A DNA stretch of 64,000 bases from CAUTUX01 sp963545485. GTDB taxonomy: Bacteria; Bacillota; Clostridia; Christensenellales; CAG-917. Both the position numbers and the translations under genes were made by a program. Positions 45,517 to 54,915 of the stretch are shown in pieces (position 1 is the stretch's first letter; each line of letters begins with the position of its first letter). Location: assembly GCA_963545485.1 (NCBI GenBank), contig CAUUJG010000003.1:33936-97935 (forward strand), given 5' to 3'. The notes under the pieces are model-generated. The model saw only the letters and a program-made list of their open reading frames with translations, was not told the DNA's origin and searched no databases.

Positions 45517-47152
45517 ATTGTGCCTCCAAAAATTTTCTATTTAAAACATCAAATAAACCAGTATCCAACAGTCTAATCTTTGGTATTACTGGTAATGATA
45601 TAAATGACAATGTAAGTAGCGGATCTATATTTTTATTTATTTGTAACTTGTCCGTTTCTTGCATAACATTATCCATCTTCTTAATGATTTCATCTGCTGA
45701 TTCGACACTCATCTCCCCACAAAATTGCATTGGTAACTCAGCTGTAACTTGACCATTCCGTACCACGGTATATCCCCCGTGGTTATTTATCAGTGCATTT
45801 ACTGCAATATTCATATCTCTTACATTATCTCCAACGACAATAATATTATGTGAATCATGTCCTACTGTTGTTGATATAGCACCATTACAAATATGGTAGT
45901 TGGATATATATGAAAATGAGATGTTTCCATTTTTACCATATCTCTCAATTACAGCAAGATAATTATATTCTTCAACTTTATCAATTTCTGAAATTTCGGT
46001 CACTATTTGTTTATCTACCAAAACAATGCATTTCTTTTTACCTTTCCAATTTTCTTCTTTTAAGTGCACCTTGTTAACTTTAACAGTATTCGCAAATTCG
46101 CTATATTGCGATTTTTTATTTTTCAAATTCTCTATAAGTTCTCCATTCTCTACTACTACCATTCCATCTTTAATCACAATATCTGCTTTTTTATATAAAT
46201 CATCAAACAAAACCAAGTTGGCTATATAACCTTCTTTTACCTGACCTTTATTTTTGATTTTATAATGATCATATGCATTAGCAGATGCCATTGATATCGC
46301 TATTTTTTCCTCAACTCCAAGATCAATTGATTTTGAAACATTATAATTTATATGTCCAAATTCCTTTAGATCTTTAAGATGTTTGTCATCTGTACAGAAA
46401 CAACATTGTTTTAATATATCTTTGTCCTTAATCCCTGTAATTATATCTTCAAGATTCTTTGTAGCACTTCCTTCTCTTATAAATGGAGTAGCCCCTAACT
46501 GCACGAGCTGTTCAACGGTATTTGCAGAAATGCTTTCATGGTCATTATTAATACCAGCTTTAATATATTCTTCAAGTTTGTTTTCTGATAATCCTGCCGT
46601 GTGTCCATCAATTTTTTTTGAAGAAAATTTTTTAATTTTCTCTATTAAATCTTTATCACCATTTATCAAATCATAGTTGCTCATTACTTCACCAAGTGAG
46701 ACAACTCTATCCTCAGTTACATATTTTGAAAGATCTTTTGCTGTAAGTTTTCCTGCTCCGTTTGTATCAAATTCTGTTGCTGGAACACATGAAGGTATTG
46801 CCACATAAACATCTATTAGTGCCTCTTCAGCCAATTTGAGAAACATATCTATGCCATCTGTTCCCATTACATTTGCAATTTCGTGCGGATCTGCAATTAC
46901 AGCTAATGTTCCATTTTTAATTGCAACTTTTGAAAACTCTAACGGTGTTGCAAATGTAGACTCAATATGTATGTGTGCATCAACAAATCCTGGTACTAAT
47001 TTTTTCCCATCAGCATCTATGATTAAATCTGCACTTTTATTCTTTATAGAAATCTCCCTTATATATCCATTCTCAATATATACATTGGAAATATTCGGAA
47101 ATTCATTTATTCCGTCAATAATTTTTGCATTTCGTATCTGGATACTTTTCAT
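45491..47152 (-). CDS. ade: adenine deaminase
   Basis: A 553-aa amidohydrolase converting adenine to hypoxanthine plus ammonia. HIHIESTF (metal His pair), VAIPSCVPATEFDTNGAG, SLGEVMSNYDLI, DGHTAGLSENKLEEYI and TVGHDSHNI (C-terminal domain) are typical of the Ade family. No ribosome site precedes the ATG. An extended -10 box (TGA-TAAAAT) lies 7 bases upstream, suggesting a leaderless mRNA. The deaminase leads the operon with the formate channel and folate genes. Confidence 0.93.
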   Translation of the reverse strand: MKSIQIRNAKIIDGINEFPNISNVYIENGYIREISIKNKSADLIIDADGKKLVPGFVDAHIHIESTFATPLEFSKVAIKNGTLAVIADPHEIANVMGTDGIDMFLKLAEEALIDVYVAIPSCVPATEFDTNGAGKLTAKDLSKYVTEDRVVSLGEVMSNYDLINGDKDLIEKIKKFSSKKIDGHTAGLSENKLEEYIKAGINNDHESISANTVEQLVQLGATPFIREGSATKNLEDIITGIKDKDILKQCCFCTDDKHLKDLKEFGHINYNVSKSIDLGVEEKIAISMASANAYDHYKIKNKGQVKEGYIANLVLFDDLYKKADIVIKDGMVVVENGELIENLKNKKSQYSEFANTVKVNKVHLKEENWKGKKKCIVLVDKQIVTEISEIDKVEEYNYLAVIERYGKNGNISFSYISNYHICNGAISTTVGHDSHNIIVVGDNVRDMNIAVNALINNHGGYTVVRNGQVTAELPMQFCGEMSVESADEIIKKMDNVMQETDKLQINKNIDPLLTLSFISLPVIPKIRLLDTGLFDVLNRKFLEAQFEKEPRSI

Positions 47153-47159
47153 GTATACA

Positions 47160-47168
47160 ATTTTATCA
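47160..47168 (-). promoter_or_regulatory. extended -10 promoter, leaderless start of ade
   Basis: On the minus strand TGA-TAAAAT (-10 at 47160-47165, TGn at 47166-47168) is followed by 7 bases and the ATG at 47152. No good -35 box is seen, as often with extended -10 promoters. Confidence 0.5.
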
Positions 47169-47207
47169 CATGATAGCTAGTTTTATTGAATCTGCTCTAC
47201 TTATTTT

Positions 47208-48845
47208 TTATTCAATTGCAATGATGTAATGGTAGTGTTGTTGCCCACCATTGGATACTGTGATATCTGCATCAGGTATCACTTTTGATATTTCTTCCGA
47301 CAATTCCTGCCCTTCAGCCATTGACATTTCTTTCCCATAATAGATAGCAATTAAGCAATCATCATCAAACACCTGATTGACACTGTCAATAACAACAGCA
47401 TTAAGATCTTCACCCTTTGCTAATAGAGTTTTTCCTTGTATTGCAATATAGTCTCCTGTTTTGACAGACATTCTATTCATTTTTGTGTTACGTACAGCTC
47501 TCGTAATTTCTATTGTTTTTACACCGGCGAAATTATCATTCATATTCTTTATATTTGCATCTACACTTTCTTCTTGATTAAATCCTAACATCGCAGATAT
47601 TCCTTCTGCTGGTGAAGTTGTAGGAATAACTGTAACATTTGTTTCAACTAAACCTTTTGCCTGATTTGCAGCAAATATTACATTACTATTGTTCGGCAGA
47701 ATAAAAACATTTCTTGCGTGAACTTTCTTAATACCATCAAGCATTGAGCTTACGCTTGGATTTATTGTCTGTCCTCCGTGTATAGTATGCTGCACTCCTA
47801 ATTCTTTAAATATCTGTTCAAATCCATCGCCTGGGCAAACCGCAATTATTCCATACTCGGCAAGTTCTTTTGGTATTTCCTCTTTTTCAGCAACTAATTT
47901 TCTGTGCTGTTCCATCATATTTTCTATTTTAAGTCCGTCTAATTCCCCAAGTTGCAACGCTGCTTTTAATGCCATATCTGGATTATTTGTGTGAACGTGT
48001 GTTTTAATAAGATCTGGATTATCAATGACTAATACACAATCTCCAATTGACATTAAATACTCTCTATACTTACTTACCTCTGCACTGGTCACTGTATTAT
48101 TTAGATGAATTATGAAATATTCTGTACAATATTGAAATGTAATATTTTCATAATCATTTTCAAGAATATCACTTTCATTTACAAGATTACCTACAGCTTT
48201 ATTCTCTTTAGTATTTTCAATATATATGTGATGTTCATTGCCAATCAGAGTATTAAGCATACCCTCAAAAATGGTTATCAAGCCACAGCCACCAGCATCA
48301 ACTACACCGGCTTTAGCAAGAATCGGCAACATCTCCGGAGTTTTTGCAAGAATGTCCTTCCCTGATTCTATAACCTTTTCAAAGAATTCCCTAAATTCAA
48401 TATTCTTTATTTTTGCAATCTTTACTGAAGCCTCTCCCATTGTACGAATTACTGTAAGGATTGTTCCTTCTTTAGGTTTTGTTGTTACTGCATAAGCTGT
48501 TTCTGCCGCTTTTTGTAAAGCTTTTGAAAATGTTTTTGGTGTGACAATACTTTCAGTTTCCAATTCAATTGAAAGACCTTTTGCAATCTGAGAAAAAATT
48601 ACGCCACTATTACCTCTAGCCCCACGCAAGGCACCATTTGCAAATGCTACAACAACATCAGAAAGTCTATCTGTTGTCTTATTCGCTTCCTTCACTGCAT
48701 ATGCAATAGTCAACGACATATTAGTACCCGTATCTCCATCAGGTACTGGGAAAACATTCAACGAGTCTACATAATCTCTGTTTAGTTCAAGAGCCTTCGC
48801 CCCACCGGCTAAAAGTTCTTTGAATTTTTTTCCATCAATATTCAT
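47208..48845 (-). CDS. DAK2-domain protein, fatty acid kinase FakA-like (YloV)
   Basis: About 545 aa. NVFPVPDGDTGTNMSLT (about 27-43) is the DhaL/DAK2 nucleotide and metal site, ANGALRGARGNSGVIFSQI follows, then GVVDAGGCGLITIFEG. The C-terminal half is the FakA middle and DegV-like domains (IKTHVHTNNPDMAL, HGGQTINPSVSSML, ILPNNSNVIFAA). FakA phosphorylates fatty acids held by FakB. The ATG at 48845 fits the usual N-terminus; a further in-frame extension to 48947 has no family match. No FakB or YloU gene is adjacent. Confidence 0.88.
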   Translation of the reverse strand: MNIDGKKFKELLAGGAKALELNRDYVDSLNVFPVPDGDTGTNMSLTIAYAVKEANKTTDRLSDVVVAFANGALRGARGNSGVIFSQIAKGLSIELETESIVTPKTFSKALQKAAETAYAVTTKPKEGTILTVIRTMGEASVKIAKIKNIEFREFFEKVIESGKDILAKTPEMLPILAKAGVVDAGGCGLITIFEGMLNTLIGNEHHIYIENTKENKAVGNLVNESDILENDYENITFQYCTEYFIIHLNNTVTSAEVSKYREYLMSIGDCVLVIDNPDLIKTHVHTNNPDMALKAALQLGELDGLKIENMMEQHRKLVAEKEEIPKELAEYGIIAVCPGDGFEQIFKELGVQHTIHGGQTINPSVSSMLDGIKKVHARNVFILPNNSNVIFAANQAKGLVETNVTVIPTTSPAEGISAMLGFNQEESVDANIKNMNDNFAGVKTIEITRAVRNTKMNRMSVKTGDYIAIQGKTLLAKGEDLNAVVIDSVNQVFDDDCLIAIYYGKEMSMAEGQELSEEISKVIPDADITVSNGGQQHYHYIIAIE

Positions 48846-49238
48846 GCACTTACAGTTATGCTGTTTTTTTTGTTTCAAATTTAATATAAAACTTCCTGCA
48901 CAACTTCCGTTAAATATTTTAACATAAATTGATATAACATTAAACAATATTTTTTATACAAATAATAGCCAAACTTATCGGGTTAGAATATCTATTGTCG
49001 ATAAGGTAAAGTAAAATCATATCATATTCACAGTTTATATTTCTCTGATTATTTTTAACAAACTAATTTTGTTTATACATGTCTCAACATACAAATCAAC
49101 AAGCTTTATGTTATATCACACTATATTACCTAACAGTGATGCAGAAAAAATAAACAACTTTGTGCAAAAATTGTTTATTTCTTTTGATGCCTCTAAATTA
49201 ATTAAATAAAACGCTTATCTTTAAAAACTTTTAGATTC
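48846..49238. other. intergenic stretch between FakA-like gene and pfkA
   Basis: Besides the terminator for pfkA (49148-49180) and a possible promoter for the FakA-like gene near 48920-48960 (TGt-TAAAAT on the minus strand), nothing gene-like is seen. Confidence 0.4.
49148..49180 (-). terminator. terminator of pfkA
   Basis: A perfect 10-bp inverted repeat, AAATAAACAA (49148-49157) and TTGTTTATTT (49171-49180), lies about 60 bp after the pfkA stop. On the minus strand the stem is followed by a T-rich run. It is GC-poor, so its strength is uncertain. Confidence 0.6.
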
Positions 49239-50240
49239 TTAATACATAAATTCTTGACTCAGGATTCTTGCCATATAGTATAGGTTTGTATCAAATTCTT
49301 TTTTTGCTTTTAATGCTTCTTCTATACTCATATCGAATATGTTCCCAACTCTAGTGCCAACTGCTCTACCGCTTTGTCCTGTTGCGATTACATCAACCGC
49401 TCTTACAGCATATCTTGTAGCTAACACTCTATCAAATGCAGATGGCATACCACCACGCTGTAAATAACTTAATGCAACATGGTTTACCGTTCTACCTGTG
49501 GATGCTGCAACTTTTTGCATAATTTCATCCTTAATATCTTTTCTTCCCTCTGCAAGAACTATAACTGTTGATGTCTTTCCATTGTCAAAGCCTCTTCTTA
49601 CACAGTCTGCTAACTTATCAATATCTACAGGTGCTTCTGGAACGACGACAGCTTCTGCACCTCCACCGACTGCCGAATAAAGAGCTATATCTCCACATGC
49701 TCTTCCCATAACTTCCAAAACCATTATTCTATCATGTGAGGTAATTGTGTCTCTAAGCTTTAGCATAGCATCCAAAACTGTATTACATGCGGTATCAAAA
49801 CCGATAGTATAATCTGTATATCCCATATCATTATCTATAGTTGCCGGTATAGTTACAACATTTAACTCTGTATTTTTGTGTAAGTCTAATGCTCCTCTAA
49901 AAGAGCCGTCACCGCCAATTACAATCAAATTATTAATACCCTTCTCTAGTAAATTGTCTGCTGATTTAGTGTAAATTTCTTTTTCTTTAAAATTCTGAAG
50001 ACGTGCCGTTCTCAAGATTGTTCCACCAAGATGTACGCATCCGCTTACGCTTGAATATTCAAATTTATGTATATCATTGTTATATAAACCTAAATATCCG
50101 TGCTTTACCCCGTATACTTCAAATCCATTTCTTAACGCATATCTTACGGTAGCTCTAACACAAGTATTCATTCCTGATGAATCGCCGCCACTAGTTAAAA
50201 TAGCAACTTTTTTACTGTTATTCTGAGCACTTTTACTCAT
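49239..50240 (-). CDS. pfkA: 6-phosphofructokinase
   Basis: A 333-aa ATP-type PfkA. LTSGGDSSGMNTCVRA (about 15-30) binds ATP, VIGGDGSFRGA has the Gly of ATP-dependent enzymes, and PATIDNDMGYTDYTIGFDTA is the catalytic loop with Asp. MGRACGDIALYSAVGGGAE and LQRGGMPSAFDR follow. It phosphorylates fructose 6-phosphate in glycolysis. A TTGCAA-17-TACAAT promoter and a GCGAGGTG ribosome site drive it as a single gene. A few changes at the usual GGMNA (here SSGMN) are minor. Confidence 0.95.
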   Translation of the reverse strand: MSKSAQNNSKKVAILTSGGDSSGMNTCVRATVRYALRNGFEVYGVKHGYLGLYNNDIHKFEYSSVSGCVHLGGTILRTARLQNFKEKEIYTKSADNLLEKGINNLIVIGGDGSFRGALDLHKNTELNVVTIPATIDNDMGYTDYTIGFDTACNTVLDAMLKLRDTITSHDRIMVLEVMGRACGDIALYSAVGGGAEAVVVPEAPVDIDKLADCVRRGFDNGKTSTVIVLAEGRKDIKDEIMQKVAASTGRTVNHVALSYLQRGGMPSAFDRVLATRYAVRAVDVIATGQSGRAVGTRVGNIFDMSIEEALKAKKEFDTNLYYMARILSQEFMY

Positions 50241-50268
50241 TTACACACCTCGCTTAAAAACTTAAAAT

Positions 50269-50297
50269 ATTGTACCCTATTGTCCTTGTTATTGCAA
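50269..50297 (-). promoter_or_regulatory. promoter of pfkA
   Basis: On the minus strand TTGCAA (50292-50297), 17-bp spacer, TACAAT (50269-50274). It is divergent to the asd operon promoter. Confidence 0.7.
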
Positions 50298-50361
50298 TTT
50301 AAAAAACCACTCAACTATGTACATTTTTTATACCTTTATCCTTAGGGCAACATATTAAAAA

Positions 50362-50390
50362 TTGACTTTGTGTCTCTAATTTGTTATTTA
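50362..50390 (+). promoter_or_regulatory. possible promoter of the asd-dapA-dapB operon
   Basis: TTGACT (50362-50367), 17-bp spacer, TATTTA (50385-50390). The -10 box is weak. No lysine riboswitch is recognisable in the short leader before the ATG at 50431. Confidence 0.45.
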
Positions 50391-50430
50391 AATTTATATT
50401 AAATTTATACATTTTTTGAGGTTATAAGCT

Positions 50431-51429
50431 ATGAAAAAATTCAATGTTGCAGTTGTAGGTGCAACCGGTATGGTAGGAAATAAATTCCTTGAAGTATTAA
50501 CAGAAAGAAAGTTGCCGGTTGAAAATTATTATCTCTTCGCTTCTAAAAAAAGTGCTGGGAAAGAAATTGACTTTATGGAGAAAAAACATACTGTTATTGA
50601 ATTAAATGACGCCAATATTGAAAAATTAAAAGGCAAACTTGATTTTGCGTTATTCTCCGCCGGCGGTTCAGTATCTGCTGAATTTGCTCCAAAATTTGTT
50701 AAAATTGGTGCGGTAGTTGTAGATAACAGCAGTCAGTGGCGTATGGACGACAATGTTCCTTTGGTAGTTCCCGAAGTTAACCCTGAAGATATCAAAAAAC
50801 ATAATGGGATTATCGCAAATCCTAACTGCTCTACAATCCAGGCAATGGTCGCATTAAAACCACTATATGATGCTTATGGAATCAAAAGAGTTATATACTC
50901 TACATACCAAGCAGTATCTGGTGCTGGAATAAAGGGATATAGCGACTTGAAAGAAAATAAAACTGAAAAATTCCCTTATCCTATACTCAACAATATGTTA
51001 CCTCATATCGATGTCTTTACTGAAAATGGTTATACAAAAGAAGAATTAAAAATGGTAAACGAAACACGCAAAATACTACATGACAAAAAATTAAAGGTTA
51101 CCGCAACTACTGTTCGTGTTCCAGTATTCTACGGACATTCAGAATCAATTAATGTCGAATTAAAAAAACGCACAACTAGAGAAGATGTAATGAAATTATA
51201 TGCAAGTGCTCCGGGCATTGTACTTCAAGATGATGTAAAAAATAACATCTATCCAATGCCTATCAATGCCGAAAATAAAGATGAAGTTTTTATTGGAAGA
51301 ATTAGAATGGATGATAGTGTAAAGTCCGGTGTTAATATCTGGGTAGTTGCTGACAATATTCGTAAAGGTGCTGCAACAAATGCTGTTCAAATCCTCGAGT
51401 TACTCATGCAATATAATACGGAGCAATAA
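50431..51429 (+). CDS. asd: aspartate-semialdehyde dehydrogenase
   Basis: A 332-aa NADP-dependent enzyme reducing aspartyl phosphate to aspartate semialdehyde, the branch point to lysine, threonine and methionine. AVVGATGMVGNKFLEVL binds NADP, ANPNCSTIQ holds the catalytic Cys, and VYSTYQAVSGAG and RVPVFYGHSES are active-site motifs. GAGG precedes the ATG. Its stop overlaps the dapA start (TAATG). Confidence 0.95.
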   Translation: MKKFNVAVVGATGMVGNKFLEVLTERKLPVENYYLFASKKSAGKEIDFMEKKHTVIELNDANIEKLKGKLDFALFSAGGSVSAEFAPKFVKIGAVVVDNSSQWRMDDNVPLVVPEVNPEDIKKHNGIIANPNCSTIQAMVALKPLYDAYGIKRVIYSTYQAVSGAGIKGYSDLKENKTEKFPYPILNNMLPHIDVFTENGYTKEELKMVNETRKILHDKKLKVTATTVRVPVFYGHSESINVELKKRTTREDVMKLYASAPGIVLQDDVKNNIYPMPINAENKDEVFIGRIRMDDSVKSGVNIWVVADNIRKGAATNAVQILELLMQYNTEQ

Positions 51430-52307
51430 TGTTTGAAGGTACCGGCACCGCATTAGTAACTCCGTTTACCAAAGATGGAATTGATTTTTCTGCACTTGAA
51501 AATTTAATTGAATTTCAAATTAAAAATGGTGTTAACTATTTAGTCATTCTTGGCACTACCGGTGAGCCAGCAACAATGACTCTTAAAGAAAAAATTCTTG
51601 TTATAGACTTTACAATCAAAAAGGTTGCCGGAAGATGCAAGGTAATTGTTGGTGCAGGTTCAAACTCCACTATGCATGCAATAGAATTATGTAAACTTGC
51701 TGAAGAACATAAGGCTGACGGGGTACTTGTAGTTACCCCTTATTACAACAAAGCAAATCAAGAAGGTATATATCAGCACTATGCTGCTATAGCAAAATCA
51801 ATCACTACACCTATCATCTGTTACAATGTCCCATGCAGAACTGCTGTAAATATGTTGCCGGAAACATTTAAAAGACTTATATCAGAATTTAAAAATATTG
51901 TTGCAATAAAAGAAGCTAGTGGAAATATGCAGCAAATAATTGAATATGTTGTTGCAACAACCAATTCCCACGCTATAGTGCTTTCAGGAGATGATTTCTT
52001 AACAGTTCCAGCAATCTCAATTGGAGCTAAAGGAATTATTTCTGTAACCTCAAATATCATTCCAAATTTAATTTCAATTATGACTAATGCTGCTCTTTCG
52101 GGAGATTTTAAAACAGCTGGTGAAATCCAATTGCAAATACAACCTTTAGTCTCAGCAATGTTCTGTGATGTCAATCCAATACCTGTTAAAAAAGCTACTC
52201 AACTTATGAAATTAACCAACGGTAATGTAAGACTTCCATTGACCGAACTTTCAGCAGAAAAAACATCAATGTTGAATAAAATTATGAAGGAGTTTAAATT
52301 ATGTTAA
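51429..52307 (+). CDS. dapA: 4-hydroxy-tetrahydrodipicolinate synthase
   Basis: A 292-aa aldolase-type TIM barrel condensing pyruvate and aspartate semialdehyde. GTGTALVTPF, LGTTGEPATMTLKEK, VVTPYYNKANQEG (catalytic Tyr) and IVAIKEASGN (Schiff-base Lys) are all present. GGAG lies just upstream and the gene overlaps asd by one base and dapB by 7 bases, so the three genes form a coupled operon. Confidence 0.96.
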   Translation: MFEGTGTALVTPFTKDGIDFSALENLIEFQIKNGVNYLVILGTTGEPATMTLKEKILVIDFTIKKVAGRCKVIVGAGSNSTMHAIELCKLAEEHKADGVLVVTPYYNKANQEGIYQHYAAIAKSITTPIICYNVPCRTAVNMLPETFKRLISEFKNIVAIKEASGNMQQIIEYVVATTNSHAIVLSGDDFLTVPAISIGAKGIISVTSNIIPNLISIMTNAALSGDFKTAGEIQLQIQPLVSAMFCDVNPIPVKKATQLMKLTNGNVRLPLTELSAEKTSMLNKIMKEFKLC

Positions 52308-53464
52308 ATATAGGATTAATAGGCTCAAACGGAAGAATGGGTCAATCTGTATGGAAAACTTTCAACAATTCTGACGAATGCAGAATTTTGTTTGGAACTG
52401 ATAAAAATCCTGATATGGATGCTCCTTTCCCTACATATACAAGTTTAAGCGAATGTGATATGGTTGCAGACTGTCTTATAGACTTTTCAATAGCATCTGC
52501 TATTGAAGAAATTCTTGAATACGCAATAAAAACAAAAACTAATCTTGTTATTGCATCAACAGGTCATACTCAAGAACAAGAAAAACTAATACGACAAGCA
52601 TCTAAAAAAATTGCAATATTTAAAGCAAGCAACATGTCTCTTGGAATTAATTTACTCACCTCGCTTGCAAAAAATGCAACTAAATTTATCGGCAATGAAT
52701 TTAATATAGAAATCGTTGAAACTCACCATAATAAAAAATTGGATGCACCAAGCGGTACGGCACTATCAATTGCCACTGCAATAAACAGTTGTATGAACAA
52801 TTCACTTGAAACTGCATATGGAAGGCATTCAACAAATGAACGACGCAAAAAAAATGAACTTGGAATTCATGCAGTTCGTGGAGGAAGTGTTATTGGCAAA
52901 CATGATGTACATTTCTTCGGTCAGAGTGAAAGTATTTGCATCTCTCATGAAGCTGAATCAAAAGAAGTTTTTGCAAGAGGTGCTGTCCGTGCTGCCCGTT
53001 TCTTATCATCAAAAACGAATGGAATGTATGATATGAATTCTATTATTGCTGAATGTTATGCGACAACAACCGTTGAATGTGAAGATAAGATTTCTGTTTT
53101 TAATGTTTCAGGTTCTTTCTGTGATTTTATTCTTATTCTTGAAAAAATAAAAGATGCAGACATTAATATTGATATGATAAGTAAAACTGATGATAATCAT
53201 GTATCTTTCTCTTGTTCAGAATCTGATGGAACAAAGCTACAAAAAATATTGTCAGAAGGAACATACACAATAATTCCAGATCTATCAAAAATAACTATTG
53301 AATGTGCTGGTATGGAATATAAATCTGGTGTAGCTTTGGAAATATTCAAAATTATAAATGAATTATCTCCAATATACGCAATAACTACATCTGAAACTAA
53401 AATAGCTTGTGCTGTTAATAGAAAAGTAAAAGATAAAATTAAAAATAAACTAATTAAACTTTAA
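52301..53464 (+). CDS. dapB: dihydrodipicolinate reductase fused to aspartokinase-type tandem ACT domains
   Basis: A 387-aa protein, about 130 residues longer than normal DapB. Residues 1-255 are DapB: GLIGSNGRMGQ (NAD(P)H binding), VIASTGHT, VETHHNKKLDAPSGTA (catalytic His and Lys) and RGGSVIGKHDV. Residues 262-385 look like the paired ACT domains of aspartokinase: ISVFNVSGSFCDFILILEKI, HVSFSCSESD, ITIECAGMEYKSGVALEIF and ITTSETKIACAV. Aspartokinase ACT pairs bind lysine or threonine and give feedback control, so this reductase may be lysine-regulated. AAGGAG precedes the ATG. The stop overlaps the convergent operon end by 11 bp. Confidence 0.92.
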   Translation: MLNIGLIGSNGRMGQSVWKTFNNSDECRILFGTDKNPDMDAPFPTYTSLSECDMVADCLIDFSIASAIEEILEYAIKTKTNLVIASTGHTQEQEKLIRQASKKIAIFKASNMSLGINLLTSLAKNATKFIGNEFNIEIVETHHNKKLDAPSGTALSIATAINSCMNNSLETAYGRHSTNERRKKNELGIHAVRGGSVIGKHDVHFFGQSESICISHEAESKEVFARGAVRAARFLSSKTNGMYDMNSIIAECYATTTVECEDKISVFNVSGSFCDFILILEKIKDADINIDMISKTDDNHVSFSCSESDGTKLQKILSEGTYTIIPDLSKITIECAGMEYKSGVALEIFKIINELSPIYAITTSETKIACAVNRKVKDKIKNKLIKL

Positions 53465-53918
53465 CAGGTCTTGTTTGTTGTAATTCTTGCATATTCCTTT
53501 GAACAGTTTCGAGTCCGTTCGAAAGTTGTGTATTTACATCTTTAAGAATATTGAATGAAACAAGTCTCGCTTCATACTCCAATTTCGTATAATAATCTTC
53601 AGCATCTTTTGTAATCTTATTCGCTCTTTCTTGTGCTTTCTGAACTATATCCGTTTGTGAAATCATTTGTTGTGCTTTGCTCTCAGCTTCATTCATTAGC
53701 TGATTGGCATATGTTTCTGCAGACTGTCTTATATAATCTCTTTCATGAACTATTGAATTTGCTTCTCTAATAACTACTGGAAAATTTGCTTTGAATTTTT
53801 CAACCAAAGCCAACATTTTTTGCTTATTCACAACTATATCCTGTGAACTTAGAGGTGCTTTTTTTGCAGTAAGCACAGCCTGATTAAGCTCTTCAATCAA
53901 TGCTTCAAATATTTCCAT
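53454..53918 (-). CDS. DivIVA-like coiled-coil protein
   Basis: A 154-aa, mostly helical protein with a long central coiled coil (about 60-145; RQSAETYANQLMNEAESKAQQM and KAQERANKITKDAEDYY). It resembles the short DivIVA/ATPase-like coiled-coil proteins that sit beside rsmD and coaD in many Clostridia. It overlaps the rsmD-coaD end by 14 bp and is the last gene of the long minus-strand operon. Function not established; a cell-division or membrane-scaffold role is a guess. Confidence 0.75.
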   Translation of the reverse strand: MEIFEALIEELNQAVLTAKKAPLSSQDIVVNKQKMLALVEKFKANFPVVIREANSIVHERDYIRQSAETYANQLMNEAESKAQQMISQTDIVQKAQERANKITKDAEDYYTKLEYEARLVSFNILKDVNTQLSNGLETVQRNMQELQQTRPVKV

Positions 53919-54915
53919 TGCTATCTCCGTAACTATCTTTAAGCAAAGTCAGTTTAGCATTTATCGGTAAATTAGTAAACAAACCTTGTTCTATTTCATT
54001 TTTGACACTAGTTGATGAAACATCTTGATATTTATCCAACTGAATATACTCTGTTACAATTCCATACTGAGCATTAAATGCAGATATCTTTTCTTCATAC
54101 TCAAAATCACCATCATTTCTAATACCACGTATAAATCTTGTTATACCGTACTCTTGAGCGACTTCATATGCATACTGTTCTGAAAAAATAACTTCAACTC
54201 TTTTATAATCTTTAAATGTATGTTTTAGCATGTCTAATCGGATATCTTTGTTGAATGTATATTTCTTATCAATATTAATGAGCATTGCCACCAGTACTTC
54301 GTTATATTTTTCAAGTGCCTTCTCAACAATTGCAACATGTCCTACAGTAACAGGGTCAAAACTGCCAGCAAACATCACAATATCTCTTTTATATATAAAA
54401 TCTACCTTAACGGCACCCATTTGTCTTTTATCAATTTTATAACCCTTATTTAAAAAAGCATAATCTACATCTGTAGAATGTTCATGAACAATGACGCCTC
54501 CATAATTTAACAGGTCCTTTTTACATATATATTTAACAGCTTCAATACCAAGTTCTGATTTGTATGGTGGGTCAACAAAAAAGACATCTGCTCTTTCAGA
54601 TCTACGATTTAAAAATGATATTGCATCATTTTTATGTAATTTTATGTTACCTTCTATTTTATTTAAATTATTTTTAATTATTTCTATGGAATTTGCAGAA
54701 TTATCTATCAAATCTACTTCTTGTGCACCTCTTGATATACTCTCTATCCCCAAAGCACCTGTTCCTGCAAATAAATCAATCACTACACTTCCCGGAATTT
54801 TAAATTGAATAATATTGAAAATTGTCTCTTTTATACGATCTGTAGTAGGTCTTATATCATTACCCTTAAAATCAAGTAATCGTCTTCCTTTATACTTGCC
54901 GGCTATGATTCTCAT
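53905..54915 (-). CDS. RsmD-CoaD fusion: 16S rRNA methyltransferase and phosphopantetheine adenylyltransferase
   Basis: A 336-aa protein joining two enzymes that are normally separate. Residues 1-176 are RsmD, which methylates G966 of 16S rRNA: MRIIAGKYKGRRL, VIDLFAGTGALGIES (SAM site), FFVDPPYKS and VDFIYK, the usual C-terminus. Residues 177-336 are CoaD, a coenzyme-A synthesis enzyme: MFAGSFDPVTVGH (nucleotide site), NIDKKYTFN, RFIRGIRN and DVSSTSVKNEIEQG. There is no linker: the CoaD strand follows RsmD directly. The start overlaps the cyclo-ligase stop by 4 bp. Confidence 0.93.
   Translation of the reverse strand: MRIIAGKYKGRRLLDFKGNDIRPTTDRIKETIFNIIQFKIPGSVVIDLFAGTGALGIESISRGAQEVDLIDNSANSIEIIKNNLNKIEGNIKLHKNDAISFLNRRSERADVFFVDPPYKSELGIEAVKYICKKDLLNYGGVIVHEHSTDVDYAFLNKGYKIDKRQMGAVKVDFIYKRDIVMFAGSFDPVTVGHVAIVEKALEKYNEVLVAMLINIDKKYTFNKDIRLDMLKHTFKDYKRVEVIFSEQYAYEVAQEYGITRFIRGIRNDGDFEYEEKISAFNAQYGIVTEYIQLDKYQDVSSTSVKNEIEQGLFTNLPINAKLTLLKDSYGDSNGNI

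Noticed and set aside
50241..50430. Lysine riboswitch before asd
   Set aside because: The leader is short, AT-rich and lacks the conserved junction sequences and a terminator.
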